Assembly: GCF_000165835.1 (NCBI RefSeq)
Contig: NC_014640.1
Location: 6,448,001 to 6,512,000, forward strand
Length of the DNA stretch: 64,000 bases
Source of the DNA: Achromobacter xylosoxidans A8
Lineage (GTDB): Bacteria; Pseudomonadota; Gammaproteobacteria; Burkholderiales; Burkholderiaceae_B
Direction of reading: 5' to 3'
Below are positions 9,041-18,136 of the stretch, piece after piece. Under the pieces are notes generated by a model. It was not told where the DNA came from. It made no database searches and saw only the letters and a program-made list of their open reading frames with translations. The first letter of the stretch is position 1; each line of letters starts with the position of its first letter. The position numbers and the translations under genes are program-made.

Positions 9041-9096
9041 GGCCGCCCACCGTCATGGCGACGGGTGGACTCGCATGGCACGGATGCTGCAGGCAT
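9037..9096 (-). CDS. Possible 19-codon leader peptide coupled to otnC
   Basis: A tiny reading frame encodes [19 protein letters not shown]. It follows a strong Shine-Dalgarno (TGGAGGAAGGA, six to eight bases upstream) and ends in TGA overlapping the otnC ATG (ATGA). The layout fits translational coupling and would explain why otnC lacks its own ribosome-binding site. No homologue is known to me and expression is unproven. Confidence 0.35.
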   Translation of the reverse strand: MPAASVPCESTRRHDGGRP

Positions 9097-9172
9097 GACG
9101 TCCTTCCTCCAGAGTTCGAAGTCATAAGGTCATCATACAAATTTATGGCAAAAAGCTGGCTCGGGGTAAACA

Positions 9173-9210
9173 CCGAGTTGCGACCGGGCGCCCGCCCGGC
9201 CGCAACTCGG
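9173..9210 (-). terminator. Strong stem-loop after the hydroxyacid dehydrogenase gene
   Basis: A perfect 10-bp inverted repeat (CCGAGTTGCG 9173-9182 / CGCAACTCGG 9201-9210) encloses further GC-rich pairing (CCGGGC/GCCCGG). It abuts the stop codon of the preceding minus-strand gene. The T-tract beyond it is weak (TGTTTACC), so termination may be incomplete. It separates that gene from the otn operon, whose promoter would lie in 9097-9172. Confidence 0.65.
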
Positions 9211-10128
9211 TCAGTCTTTCTGACGGGCGCCCAGCTCGACGCCGGCCAGTTGCTCGGACAGGCGCGCGACGGCGGTGTGATCCTGGCCCTTGCCCAGCGT
9301 CTTGCCGGCCGAGGCCCACAGTTCGCGGCAGAGCGACGCGAACGGCGTGGGCGTGCCGGTATCGGTCGCGATGCCCAGCGCGATGCCCAGGTCCTTGACC
9401 ATCAGGTCCAGGCCGAAGCCGGAATTGAACTGGCGCGACAGCACGAATTGCTTGAACTTCTTCTGGGTCGAATTGTTCATGCCGGTCGACGCATTGAGCA
9501 CGTCGACGATGACGTTCGGATCCAGGCCAAACTGCTGCCCGATAAGCATGGCCTCGACCCCGATCAGGAAGCCGCCGGCCGACACCAGGTTGTTCAGCGC
9601 CTTCATGGCGTGGGCGCTGCCCACCTCACCCACGGGCGTGATCGTCGTGCCCATGCTCGACAGGGCCGGACGCACCCGCTCCAGCGTCGCCGCGGGTCCG
9701 CCGTACATGATGGCCAGCTCGCCCGTGCGGGCGCGCGGCACGCCGCCGGAAACCGGCGCGTCGACCATGACGCCCCCGGCGGCAGCCACCGCCTGCGCCA
9801 GGCGCTGTGTATGCGCCGGCACGCCGGAACTCATGTCCACGACGACGGCGCCCGGGCGCAAGCCCGCCAGCACGCCCTGCTCGCCGCCCAGCACCTGCTC
9901 GACGATCGCGCTGGTGGGCAGCATGGTGAAGATGATGTCGGACTGCGCCGCCAGTTCGGCGCAGGTGGCGGCGGCCTGGCCGCCCACTTCCTGGGCGAAC
10001 TTCGCGGCCTGGCCCGGCACGGCGTCGAACACCGTGACCGCAAAGCCAGCCTGCACCAGGCGGGCCGCCATGGGCCAGCCCATGCTGCCGATGCCGATCA
10101 GGCCCACCCGCTCTTGCGGGGCGCTCAT
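9211..10128 (-). CDS. NAD(P)-dependent beta-hydroxyacid dehydrogenase
   Basis: A 305-residue oxidoreductase of the 3-hydroxyisobutyrate/tartronate-semialdehyde reductase family. It has VGLIGIGSMGWPMAARLVQAG (dinucleotide fold, about 8-28), DAPVSGGVPRARTGELAIM (about 118-136) and the GSAHAMKALNNLVSAGG motif with the catalytic Lys (about 166-182). The start at 10128 puts the Rossmann motif at the N-terminus and overlaps the preceding stop (ATGA), so the two genes are coupled. The substrate is not evident; the partner encodes a carboxymuconolactone decarboxylase-like protein, and the divergent neighbour is an ABC importer. It is a second paralogue of the LtnD fold in the window, but the two belong to separate transcription units. 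Confidence 0.88.
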   Translation of the reverse strand: MSAPQERVGLIGIGSMGWPMAARLVQAGFAVTVFDAVPGQAAKFAQEVGGQAAATCAELAAQSDIIFTMLPTSAIVEQVLGGEQGVLAGLRPGAVVVDMSSGVPAHTQRLAQAVAAAGGVMVDAPVSGGVPRARTGELAIMYGGPAATLERVRPALSSMGTTITPVGEVGSAHAMKALNNLVSAGGFLIGVEAMLIGQQFGLDPNVIVDVLNASTGMNNSTQKKFKQFVLSRQFNSGFGLDLMVKDLGIALGIATDTGTPTPFASLCRELWASAGKTLGKGQDHTAVARLSEQLAGVELGARQKD

Positions 10129-10538
10129 GCCTTGGACTCCTTGAAGGCGCCCTCTTCTTCCAGCACCTGGTTGGCGACCTTGAACGCGTCCAGCCCTGCA
10201 GGGATACCGCAGTAAACCGTGGCCTGCAGCAAGATCTCCTTGATCTCCTCGACCGTCACGCCATTGTTCAGCGCGCCCTTGACGTGCAGCTTGATCTCGG
10301 CCGGCCGGTTCAGCGCCGTCAGCATCGCCAGGTTGAGCATGCTGCGCGTCTTCTTTTCCAGCCCTGGACGGCCCCAGGTGTAGCCCCAGCACCACTCGGT
10401 GGTGATGTTCTGAAAGGCCATCATGAAGTCGTTGGCGCGGGCCAGGGAGCCGTCCACGTATTCAGTGCCCAGCACTTCGCGGCGCAGGTTCAGGCCTTGG
10501 TCGAACAGCGCCTGGGTTTCGGATTTGATGTCTGCCAT
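10125..10538 (-). CDS. Carboxymuconolactone decarboxylase family protein
   Basis: A 137-residue single-domain protein of the PcaC/AhpD-like fold. Residues about 45-125 show the helical pattern with RSMLNLAMLTALNRPAEIKLH, GVTVEEIKEILLQATVYCGIPAG and the His/Cys positions typical of gamma-carboxymuconolactone decarboxylases (EIxEVLLH-like region followed by YCGxPA). Classical members decarboxylate a lactone of aromatic catabolism, but many relatives have other or unknown roles. The start at 10538 follows a GAGGAA Shine-Dalgarno. It is the first gene of a two-gene unit with the hydroxyacid dehydrogenase and is divergent from the ABC importer. Confidence 0.85.
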   Translation of the reverse strand: MADIKSETQALFDQGLNLRREVLGTEYVDGSLARANDFMMAFQNITTEWCWGYTWGRPGLEKKTRSMLNLAMLTALNRPAEIKLHVKGALNNGVTVEEIKEILLQATVYCGIPAGLDAFKVANQVLEEEGAFKESKA

Positions 10539-10637
10539 GAGTTCCTCTTTGTGATGGGGTGACGGGCTGCGGATCAAGCTTCCGCCTGATCCATTTTGTC
10601 TGATTGTCAGTCAGTTTTCCGGAAATCGTCAATAGTC

Positions 10638-10654
10638 AGATTGTCAGACAATCT
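10638..10654. promoter_or_regulatory. FadR-type operator of the ABC importer operon
   Basis: AGATTGTCAGACAATCT is a perfect 8-bp inverted repeat around one base and contains TTGTCAGACAA, an exact fit to the FadR-family pattern TNGTNNNACNA. A partial copy (GATTGTCAG) lies at 10602-10610. It abuts the -35 box, and the operon is followed by an FCD-type GntR gene that is the natural ligand-responsive binder. Confidence 0.6.
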
Positions 10655-10656
10655 TC

Positions 10657-10685
10657 TTGACTGCTTAAAATTTGAGCACAATAAT
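10657..10685 (+). promoter_or_regulatory. Sigma70-type promoter of the ABC importer operon
   Basis: TTGACT (10657-10662) and AATAAT (10680-10685) are each five of six matches to the -35 and -10 consensus with a 17-base spacer. The promoter is about 60 bases before the binding-protein start and immediately follows the FadR-type palindrome. Confidence 0.6.
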
Positions 10686-10746
10686 GTGCCGCAGAGCGCC
10701 GGGCCGGCAGCCTTGCGCCACACCCGAAAAAAGCCAGGAGACAGAC

Positions 10747-11964
10747 ATGACAAAACCCCAACAGGCCATGCGCCGCGGGCGCAGGGAATTCGTCGCTGGA
10801 TTGGGCGCAGCCGCGCTGGCCGCCAGCTTGCCGGGCCGCGCGCTGGCCGCGCCGTCGGAAATCAACGTCGGCGTCATCCTGCCGTTGTCGGGCGCCAACG
10901 CCCAATTCGGCATCAACTCGCGGCAGGGGCTGGAACTGGCCGCCGACGAGATCAACGCGGCCGGCGGCATCAAAGCCATGGGTGGGGCCAGGCTCAAGCT
11001 GATCATCGCCGACGCCACCTCGCAACCGACCACCGCTGCCACGGTGGCGCAACGCCTGATCACGCAGAACCGCTGCGTGGCGATCATCGGCGCCTACGCC
11101 TCGTCGCTGACGCTGGCCATATCGGAAGTGACCGAACGCCGCGGCATCCCATTGCTCACCATGTCGTTCTCCGACGTGCTCACGGAACGCGGTTTCAAGC
11201 ACATCTTCCAGGTGGTCTCCAAGGGCTCCGTGCTGGGCCGCGCACAGTACGACTATGCGGCGTCGGTCGTGGCGGGCGCCTCGGACATCAACAAGATCGC
11301 GCTGCTCTACGAAGACACCGCCTACGGAACCTCGCAGGCGGTCGGCGTGCGCAACGCCGCCAAGGCCGCGGGCACGCAGATTGTGCTGGACGAGGCCTAC
11401 CCCCTGGGCATCACCGACGTCACGCCCCTGATCAGCAAACTGCGGGGATCGGATGCCCAGATCGTCTTCCCGATCTCCTACCTGAACGACAGCCTGCTGA
11501 TCATCCGCGTGATGCGGCAGCAGCGCCTGACCGTGCCCATCGTGGGCGGCGCGGCGGGCTATGTCATTCCCGACTTCGCCAAGGCCCTGGGCCAGTATTC
11601 CGAGGCCGTGCTGTCGATAGCTCCGGCCAACTACGACCAGGCGCCCGAATACACCGAACGCTACCGCAAGCGCTTCGGGACCTTCATGCCGCACGAGGCG
11701 CTGGAGCACGCCGTGTGCGCGGGCGTGCTGGCCCAGGCGCTGGAAGTCGCCGCTTCCGACAAGCCGGAAGCGGTCTCCCAGGCCCTGCGCGCGCAGAAGT
11801 ACGACCAGGGCTGGGCCGGCGTGATGTCGGGCGGCGGCGTGCATTTCGACGCCAGCGGCCTGAACACCATGGCGCAACCCATCATGGTCCAGTGGCAGAA
11901 AGGCGAACTGGTCTCGGTCTGGCCGCAGGCGCTGGCCAAGGGCCGCGTCATCGCGGCCTCCTGA
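10747..11964 (+). CDS. ABC importer substrate-binding protein (LivK/Peripla_BP_6 type)
   Basis: A 405-residue periplasmic binding protein. The N-terminus MTKPQQAMRRGRREFVAGLG carries a twin-arginine-like segment followed by a hydrophobic stretch ending RALAAP, so export may be by Tat. The mature part begins INVGVILPLSGANAQFG and shows the type I two-lobed fold of branched-chain amino-acid-type receptors (GAYASSLTLA, YEDTAYG, PISYLNDSL). Start 10747 follows a GGAGACAG stretch and gives a normal signal peptide. It is the first gene of a five-component importer operon. The ligand is unknown; such systems also import aromatic acids, amides and urea, and the downstream hydrolases suggest an ester, lactone or acyl compound. 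Confidence 0.92.
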   Translation: MTKPQQAMRRGRREFVAGLGAAALAASLPGRALAAPSEINVGVILPLSGANAQFGINSRQGLELAADEINAAGGIKAMGGARLKLIIADATSQPTTAATVAQRLITQNRCVAIIGAYASSLTLAISEVTERRGIPLLTMSFSDVLTERGFKHIFQVVSKGSVLGRAQYDYAASVVAGASDINKIALLYEDTAYGTSQAVGVRNAAKAAGTQIVLDEAYPLGITDVTPLISKLRGSDAQIVFPISYLNDSLLIIRVMRQQRLTVPIVGGAAGYVIPDFAKALGQYSEAVLSIAPANYDQAPEYTERYRKRFGTFMPHEALEHAVCAGVLAQALEVAASDKPEAVSQALRAQKYDQGWAGVMSGGGVHFDASGLNTMAQPIMVQWQKGELVSVWPQALAKGRVIAAS

Positions 11965-11983
11965 GTCCGCGCGGAGAACGGTC

Positions 11984-12844
11984 ATGCAATTCCTACAGGC
12001 ATTGGTCGACGGCATTCTGCTGGGCGGGGTCTACGCGGTCATCTCCATCGGGCTCACGCTCGTCTTCGGAGTGGTCTCCATCGTCAACTTCGCCCAGGCG
12101 GAATTCCTGATGGTGGGCATGTTCGTGGCGTACTTCGCCTGGAAGCTGCTCGGGCTGGATCCCTTGCTGGGCTCGTTGCTGTCATTCGCGGTGGCCTTCG
12201 TGCTGGGCGTGCTGACGCAGAAGTACCTGATCAACCGGGTGCTGAAGGCGCCGGCGGTGGCGCAGATCTTCCTGACGGTGGGCCTGCTCATCGTCATGGA
12301 AAACCTGGCGCTGATCCTGTTCGGTTCCGAGTTCCGTTCGGTGCAGACGCCCTACCAGATGACGGCGCTGGCCGTAGGCCCCATCCTGCTCAGCGCGCCC
12401 TATCTGCTGGCCTTTGCGGTCGCATCGGTGGCGGGCCTGGCCCTGTGGTGGGTGTTGAAGAAAACCTGGTGGGGCATGGCGGTGCGCGCCACCGCCCAGG
12501 ATCCCATGGCCGCCCGGTTGTCCGGCATTTCCACGCACCGCGTGCACCAGTTGGCGTTCGGGCTGGGCGTGGGCATGACGGCGTTGGGCGGCGGCATCAT
12601 CCTGCCCTACCTGACCGCCTCGACCACGGTTGGCGCGCAGTTCAGCGTGCTGATGTTCACCGCGGTGGTGCTGGGAGGACTGGGCAGCGTGATAGGCGCG
12701 GTGGTGGGCGGCGTGGCGGTCGGCGTGATCCAGTCGCTGTCTTCGCTGGCACTGCCGATGCAGCTGCAAAACCTGGCGCTGTTCGCCATCTTCATCCTGG
12801 TGCTGGCCGTGCGCCCGGAAGGTCTTTTGAAAAGGGCGGGCTGA
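11984..12844 (+). CDS. ABC importer permease, LivH type
   Basis: A 286-residue inner-membrane permease with about eight hydrophobic segments. The opening FLQALVDGILLGGVYAVISI and GLTLVFGVVSIVNFAQAEFLM is the standard LivH signature, and the coupling helix region AVRATAQDPMAARLSGIS precedes the last segments. It starts 19 bases after the binding-protein stop and its stop overlaps the livM start (TGATG). It forms the translocation channel with LivM. Confidence 0.94.
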   Translation: MQFLQALVDGILLGGVYAVISIGLTLVFGVVSIVNFAQAEFLMVGMFVAYFAWKLLGLDPLLGSLLSFAVAFVLGVLTQKYLINRVLKAPAVAQIFLTVGLLIVMENLALILFGSEFRSVQTPYQMTALAVGPILLSAPYLLAFAVASVAGLALWWVLKKTWWGMAVRATAQDPMAARLSGISTHRVHQLAFGLGVGMTALGGGIILPYLTASTTVGAQFSVLMFTAVVLGGLGSVIGAVVGGVAVGVIQSLSSLALPMQLQNLALFAIFILVLAVRPEGLLKRAG

Positions 12845-13810
12845 TGGCTCAGAACCGACAAATCCTGTTGTGGGCGCTGCCGCTGGCGGCAGCCCTGATC
12901 GCGCCGTGGCTGATGGAAGACCAGGGCTACGGCATCCGCGTCATGACGCTGGTGCTGCTGTTCGCCGCCATGGGCCAATCCTGGAACATCGTAGGCGGAC
13001 TGGCCAACCAGATCTCGCTGGGACACGCGGCCTTCTTCGGACTGGGCGCCTACACCTCGACCTTGCTGCTGATGCGCTACGGCATCTCGCCGTGGCTGGG
13101 CATCATCGCCGCCATGGCCGTCGCCGCGGCCGCGGGCGCGCTGCTCAGCCTGCCGACCATGCGCCTGCGCGGACACTACTTCGCGCTGGCCACGCTGGCC
13201 TTTGGCGAAGTGCTGCGTGCCATCGCCAACACCTGGGCCTCCGTAACGGGGGGCCCGGTGGGCGTGTCGATCCCGTTCTCGGAAGGCCTGGCACAGATGC
13301 AGTTCAAGTCCAGCATCCCGTACTACTACCTGATGCTGGGAGCCGCGGTAATCACCTCCATCGTGTTCGCGCTGATCAGCCGTTCACGCCTGGGCTACCG
13401 CTTGCGCGCGGTCAAGGCCAATCCGCAGGCCGCCGAGGTGATAGGCGTAAACACAGCCAGAACCCGCATCCTCGCGGCCGTCATCTCCGCCGCGCTGATG
13501 GGCGCCTGCGGCACGCTGTATGCGCAGTTCATCTACTTCTTCGACCCGGACACGGTCTTCTCGCTGGTCGGGATTTCGGTGCGCGTGGCGCTGATCTGCA
13601 TTATCGGCGGCGTGGGCACCGTGACCGGTCCGCTGATCGGCGCGCTGGTCATCATCCCGCTGGAAGAAGTATTCAACGATTGGCTGTCGGGGCACACGGC
13701 GGGCGCGTCGCAGCTGGCTTTCGGGCTGATCCTCATCGCCATCATCCTGATCGAGCCGCGCGGCCTGTCGGCGCTGTGGACCCGGCTGCGCAACCTGACG
13801 CGAGGCCAGC

Positions 13811-13818
<8 letters not shown>
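12844..13818 (+). CDS. ABC importer permease, LivM type
   Basis: A 324-residue permease with roughly nine membrane segments. GQSWNIVGGLANQISLGHAA (about 40-59) is the LivM hallmark, as are MRLRGHYFALATLAFGEVLR and RLRAVKANPQAAEVIGVN (cytoplasmic loop contacting the ATPase). The chosen ATG overlaps the livH stop; longer in-frame extensions would run through livH in another frame and are not credible. Its 3' end overlaps the livG start by eight bases. Confidence 0.94.
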
Positions 13819-14547
<729 letters not shown>

Positions 14548-14551
<4 letters not shown>

Positions 14552-15261
14552 GCCTGTTGCAGATCCAGGGGCTGACCGCCGCCTACGACCGCAGTCCGGT
14601 GCTGCGCGACATCACGCTGGATGTGCCCGCCGGCGGCTTCATCGCCGTGGTCGGGGCCAACACGGCTGGCAAGAGCACGCTGCTGCGCTGCATCTCCGGC
14701 CTGCTGGACAAGGTCGGCGGCAGCGTCAAGTTCGACGGACAGGAAATCCTGCGCCTGGCGCCGCACCGCATTCCCGAACTGGGCATCGCCCACGTGCCGG
14801 AAGGCCGTCACGTCTTTCCGGAAATGACGGTCGAGGAAAACCTGTACCTGGGCGGCTACACCCGCCGCCGCGACATGGCGGCAGTCAGGCGCGGCTGCGA
14901 CAGGATCTACACACTGTTTCCACGGCTGCGGGAACGGCGCCGCCAGCAGGCCGGCACGCTTTCCGGCGGCGAACAGCAGATGGTGGCCTTCGGCCGCGCG
15001 CTGATGCTGGAACCCCGGCTGTTGCTGCTGGACGAGCCCAGCCACGGCCTAGCGCCCAAGATCGTCGAGGAGATGCACCAGGCCATGGTCGACATCCACC
15101 GCAGCGGCCTGACCATTCTGCTGGTGGAGCAGAACACGCGCCTGGCGCTGTCGGTGGCCGAGTACGCCTACGTGCTGCAGTCGGGCTCCCTGGTGCTGTC
15201 CGGTCCCAGCGGCGAACTGCTGGAAGACAGCCGCGTGCGCGCGGCCTACCTCGGACTGTAG
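14548..15261 (+). CDS. ABC importer ATPase, LivF type
   Basis: A 237-residue ATPase. Walker A reads GANTAGKSTLLR (about 36-47), the signature is TLSGGEQQMVAFGRAL (about 137-152), Walker B is LLLLDEPSHGLAPKI and the switch His is in LLVEQNTRLAL, where LivF proteins usually have Gln or His. GIAHVPEGRHVFPEMTVEEN is the LivF-specific region. The ATG overlaps the livG stop (ATGA). It completes the importer; a 117-base gap then precedes the FCD regulator. Confidence 0.93.
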
Positions 15262-15378
15262 CCATGGCCCGCCGACGGGATATATTGCGTCTTTACGTAG
15301 ACACGGCGGTTCGCCGCGGCGCGGCCATGAGCCCCCGCCGACGCGCGGACTTGCCGCCAGGATAAGCGAGAGACAGCC

Positions 15379-16122
15379 ATGGCCAGCCCGACAGGCGCGG
15401 TATTCGAGAAACCCGGCACCCTGCGCACCCGCGTGGAGGAATTCCTGCGCGCGTCCATCATGGACGGACGGATCAAGGGCGGGGAACGCCTGCGCGAACA
15501 AGAATTGTGCGATCAGCTCGGCATCAGCCGCAGCACCCTGCGCGAAGCGCTGCGCACGCTCGAAGCCGAACGCTTGATTTCCATCGAACCGCATCGCGGC
15601 CCCACCGTCGTGCGCATCACCGAAAAGGCCGCCCGCGACCTCTACGCCCTGCGCGCCCTGCTGGAAGGCTATGCCGCGCATGAATTCGCGCGGCTGGCGA
15701 GCGACCCCGACGTCGAGCGACTGCGCAAGGCGGTGGATGCCCTGCACCGCCAGGCCAAGGGCAGCAACAAGTCGGCCCTGCTGGCGGCCAAGCGCGATTT
15801 CTACGACGTGCTGCTGAGCGGCTGCGACAACGATCTGGTCAAGGACATGCTGCCGGGCCTGCTGTCGCGCATCAACCTGCTGCGCGCCACTTCGTTCGCG
15901 CGCGCTGACCGCCTGCCGGAAAGCATGGCCGAAATCGATCTGATCTTCGAGCGCATCCAGGCTCGGGACCCGCAAGGCGCGCAAAGCGCGGCGCAGAGCC
16001 ATATCGTGAACGCGCAACGCACCGCGCTCGAAGTGCTCAAGCGCCAGCAACAGGAGACATCCGACAGTGAAGGCGATCGTCCAGAAACTAAAGGCCGGGG
16101 CAGCCCTGGCGCAGCAGGATAG
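15379..16122 (+). CDS. GntR-family FCD regulator of the importer/hydrolase operon
   Basis: A 247-residue regulator. The winged helix (about 12-75) includes LREQELCDQLGISRSTLREALRTLEAERLI; the FCD domain (about 85-225) includes YALRALLEGYAAHEFAR and the DFYDVLLSGCDNDLVKDML helix in place of the more common FHxxL metal motif. The last 18 codons overlap the start of the next gene by 56 bases, an unusually long overlap. It lies in the same direction as the liv-type operon and hydrolase genes, and the FadR-type palindrome at 10638-10654 is a plausible target. Effector unknown. Confidence 0.9.
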   Translation: MASPTGAVFEKPGTLRTRVEEFLRASIMDGRIKGGERLREQELCDQLGISRSTLREALRTLEAERLISIEPHRGPTVVRITEKAARDLYALRALLEGYAAHEFARLASDPDVERLRKAVDALHRQAKGSNKSALLAAKRDFYDVLLSGCDNDLVKDMLPGLLSRINLLRATSFARADRLPESMAEIDLIFERIQARDPQGAQSAAQSHIVNAQRTALEVLKRQQQETSDSEGDRPETKGRGSPGAAG

Positions 16123-17299
16123 CGAATTCATCTTGGCCGCCCGCGGCCTGCCCTGCGCCATCTGGCTGCAAGCAGGCCCCGGACCGGATGAAAAGATAGC
16201 GGCCTGGGCCGGCCAGCCCGCCGCCCCCTCGCAATGCATCGTCGTCAGCGCCCCTCCCGAAACCTGGCACAAGCTGCTCAGCGACGCCCCGCCCCCGGGC
16301 TACCACTCCTTTACCGCGGCCCGCCGCCAGGCACAGGGCCTGCGCGTCACCGGCGATGCGCTGGCCGTCGCCCAGGCCTTGCACCCGCTCGAACGGCTAT
16401 TCGAGATCCTGCGCGGCCAACTCGCCGCCGCGCCCGAATTGCTGGACCGCAGCCCGATTACCGGCGCCTACGCCACCCTCGATATCGGCCCGGCCCGGAC
16501 CTCCCTCTACTATGAAACCAGCGGGCTCGACGCCGGACCGCCGCTGCTGATGCTGCACACGGCGGGCGCGGATTCCCGCCAATACCATGCGCTGATGACC
16601 GACCCCGGGCTGCGCCGGCAATGGCGCATGATCGCCTTCGACATGCCCGGGCACGGCCGCAGCATGCCCTTGCCGGGCCAGGCCTGGACCGAAGAGGGCC
16701 TGTCCCGCGACGCCTATCTGCAGACCTGTCTCGCGGTGATCCGCCAGCTGGCGGGCGCGCCGGCCGTGCTGCTGGGCTGCTCGATGGGCGCGGCGATGGC
16801 GCTGGTGGTCGCCGCGCGCAGCCCCGCCGACGTGGCCGGCGTCGCCGCGCTGGAAGCGCCCTACAAGGCCGCAGGCCGGCGCACGCCGATGCTGTGCCAT
16901 CCCCAGGTCAACCAGGCTGCGCACAATCCCGCCTACGTGCGCGGCCTGATGGGTCCGGCCGCCACCTTGCAGGCCCGGCGCGATGCGGCCTGGATCTACT
17001 CGCAGGGCGGCTTCAATGTCTACGCCAACGATCTCTGGTTCTACAGCGAAGACTTCGACGCCGCGACGCACCTGGCCGGCCTGAACGCCGACGCCTTCGG
17101 CATATCGCTGTTGACGGGCGCCTACGACTATTCAGCCAGCCCCGAGGATTCCCGCCGGGTGGCGGCCCTGATCCGCGGCGCGCGCTTTCAGGCCATGCCG
17201 GAACTGGGACATTTCCCCATGGTCGAGAACCCCCAACGCCTGCTGGACTATCTGCGGCCCGAGCTGGATCGCCTGCGCACTACCGGAGCCACCGCATGA
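16067..17299 (+). CDS. SCP2-like domain fused to alpha/beta hydrolase
   Basis: A 410-residue protein in two parts. Residues about 1-125 resemble a sterol-carrier-protein-2-like lipid-binding domain (CIVVSAPPETWHKLLSD, then GLRVTGDALAVAQALHPLER). Residues about 150-405 are an alpha/beta hydrolase: LLMLHTAGADSRQYHAL near the oxyanion hole, MIAFDMPGHGRS, the nucleophile elbow GCSMG (about 242-246), and a C-terminal His in LGHFPMVENP (about 386-395). The start is GTG at 16067, ten bases after AGGAG; it overlaps the regulator by 56 bases. A lipid-binding module joined to a hydrolase suggests a hydrophobic acyl or lactone substrate. The exact reaction is not known to me. Confidence 0.85.
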   Translation: MKAIVQKLKAGAALAQQDSEFILAARGLPCAIWLQAGPGPDEKIAAWAGQPAAPSQCIVVSAPPETWHKLLSDAPPPGYHSFTAARRQAQGLRVTGDALAVAQALHPLERLFEILRGQLAAAPELLDRSPITGAYATLDIGPARTSLYYETSGLDAGPPLLMLHTAGADSRQYHALMTDPGLRRQWRMIAFDMPGHGRSMPLPGQAWTEEGLSRDAYLQTCLAVIRQLAGAPAVLLGCSMGAAMALVVAARSPADVAGVAALEAPYKAAGRRTPMLCHPQVNQAAHNPAYVRGLMGPAATLQARRDAAWIYSQGGFNVYANDLWFYSEDFDAATHLAGLNADAFGISLLTGAYDYSASPEDSRRVAALIRGARFQAMPELGHFPMVENPQRLLDYLRPELDRLRTTGATA

Positions 17300-18102
17300 C
17301 GCTGCCCCGCTACGAAGTCTATGCCCTGCGCTACGCCACGGTGGCGCGCCGGCGCAGCCAGAACTTCATCACGCCCCCAGACCCGCACGACGGCCCGATG
17401 CCGATGGACTATTTCGTCTGGGTCATCCGCCATGGCGCACGCGTCTATCTCGTCGACACCGGATTCAATGAAGAGGCGGCCCGGGCGCGCGGCCGCGAGT
17501 TCCTGCGCTGCCCGATAGACGCGCTGGAAAAGCTGGGCATCGCGCCCGCCGACATCCGCGACGTCATCGTCACGCATCTGCACTACGACCATGCGGGCAA
17601 CATCCGCAAGCTGCCGCACGCCCGCCTGCACCTCCAGGAAAGCGAGCTGCACTATGCCTGCGGCTGCAATATGCGCTTCGACATGCTGCGCCACGCCTAC
17701 GCGGTCGAAGACGTGGTCGACGTGGTGCGCGGCGTGTACGACAAGCGCGTGGCGTTCTACCACGGCCACGACGAGATCGCGCCGGGCCTGCAACTGCTGC
17801 ACATCGGCGGCCACACGCGCGGGCTGCAGGCCGTGCGCGTGCACACCGCGCGCGGCTGGATGGTGCTGGCCTCGGATGCCAGCCACTACTACGACAACAT
17901 GGGGCGGGACGCGCCGTTTCCCATCGTCGACAACGTTGCCGACATGCTGGCGGGCTACGAGATCCTGCTGAAATTCGCGGAATCGCCGGACCATATCGTG
18001 CCGGGACACGATCCTCAGGTCAGGACGCGGTATCCGGGCCTGGCTGGCATGGGCACCGAAGTAGTGGCACTGCATCTGGGCCACGCCAGCAATCCTTCTT
18101 GA
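17296..18102 (+). CDS. Metallo-beta-lactamase-fold hydrolase, AHL-lactonase-like
   Basis: A 268-residue enzyme. The dinuclear-zinc motif THLHYDHAG (about 94-102) follows RDVIVTH, with further ligand His in HIGGHTRGLQAV (about 171-182), Asp in LASDASHYYDN (about 193-203) and a terminal His in IVPGHDPQV. This arrangement is that of the N-acyl-homoserine lactonase (AttM/AiiA-like) group, which opens lactone rings, but many relatives have other substrates. It overlaps the alpha/beta hydrolase stop by ATGA, so both enzymes are translationally coupled. A pathway that opens a lactone and cleaves an ester or acid is a reasonable inference. Quorum quenching should not be assumed. Confidence 0.88.
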   Translation: MTLPRYEVYALRYATVARRRSQNFITPPDPHDGPMPMDYFVWVIRHGARVYLVDTGFNEEAARARGREFLRCPIDALEKLGIAPADIRDVIVTHLHYDHAGNIRKLPHARLHLQESELHYACGCNMRFDMLRHAYAVEDVVDVVRGVYDKRVAFYHGHDEIAPGLQLLHIGGHTRGLQAVRVHTARGWMVLASDASHYYDNMGRDAPFPIVDNVADMLAGYEILLKFAESPDHIVPGHDPQVRTRYPGLAGMGTEVVALHLGHASNPS

Positions 18103-18136
18103 GCGCGATCGCTTCAGCCGAGGCTGCCGGACAAAC

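Noticed and set aside
17296..18102. Calling the MBL-fold enzyme a quorum-quenching AHL lactonase
   Set aside because: The fold and HxHxDH motif match, but the operon context is catabolic and substrate range varies widely in this group; no sequence feature proves AHL specificity.
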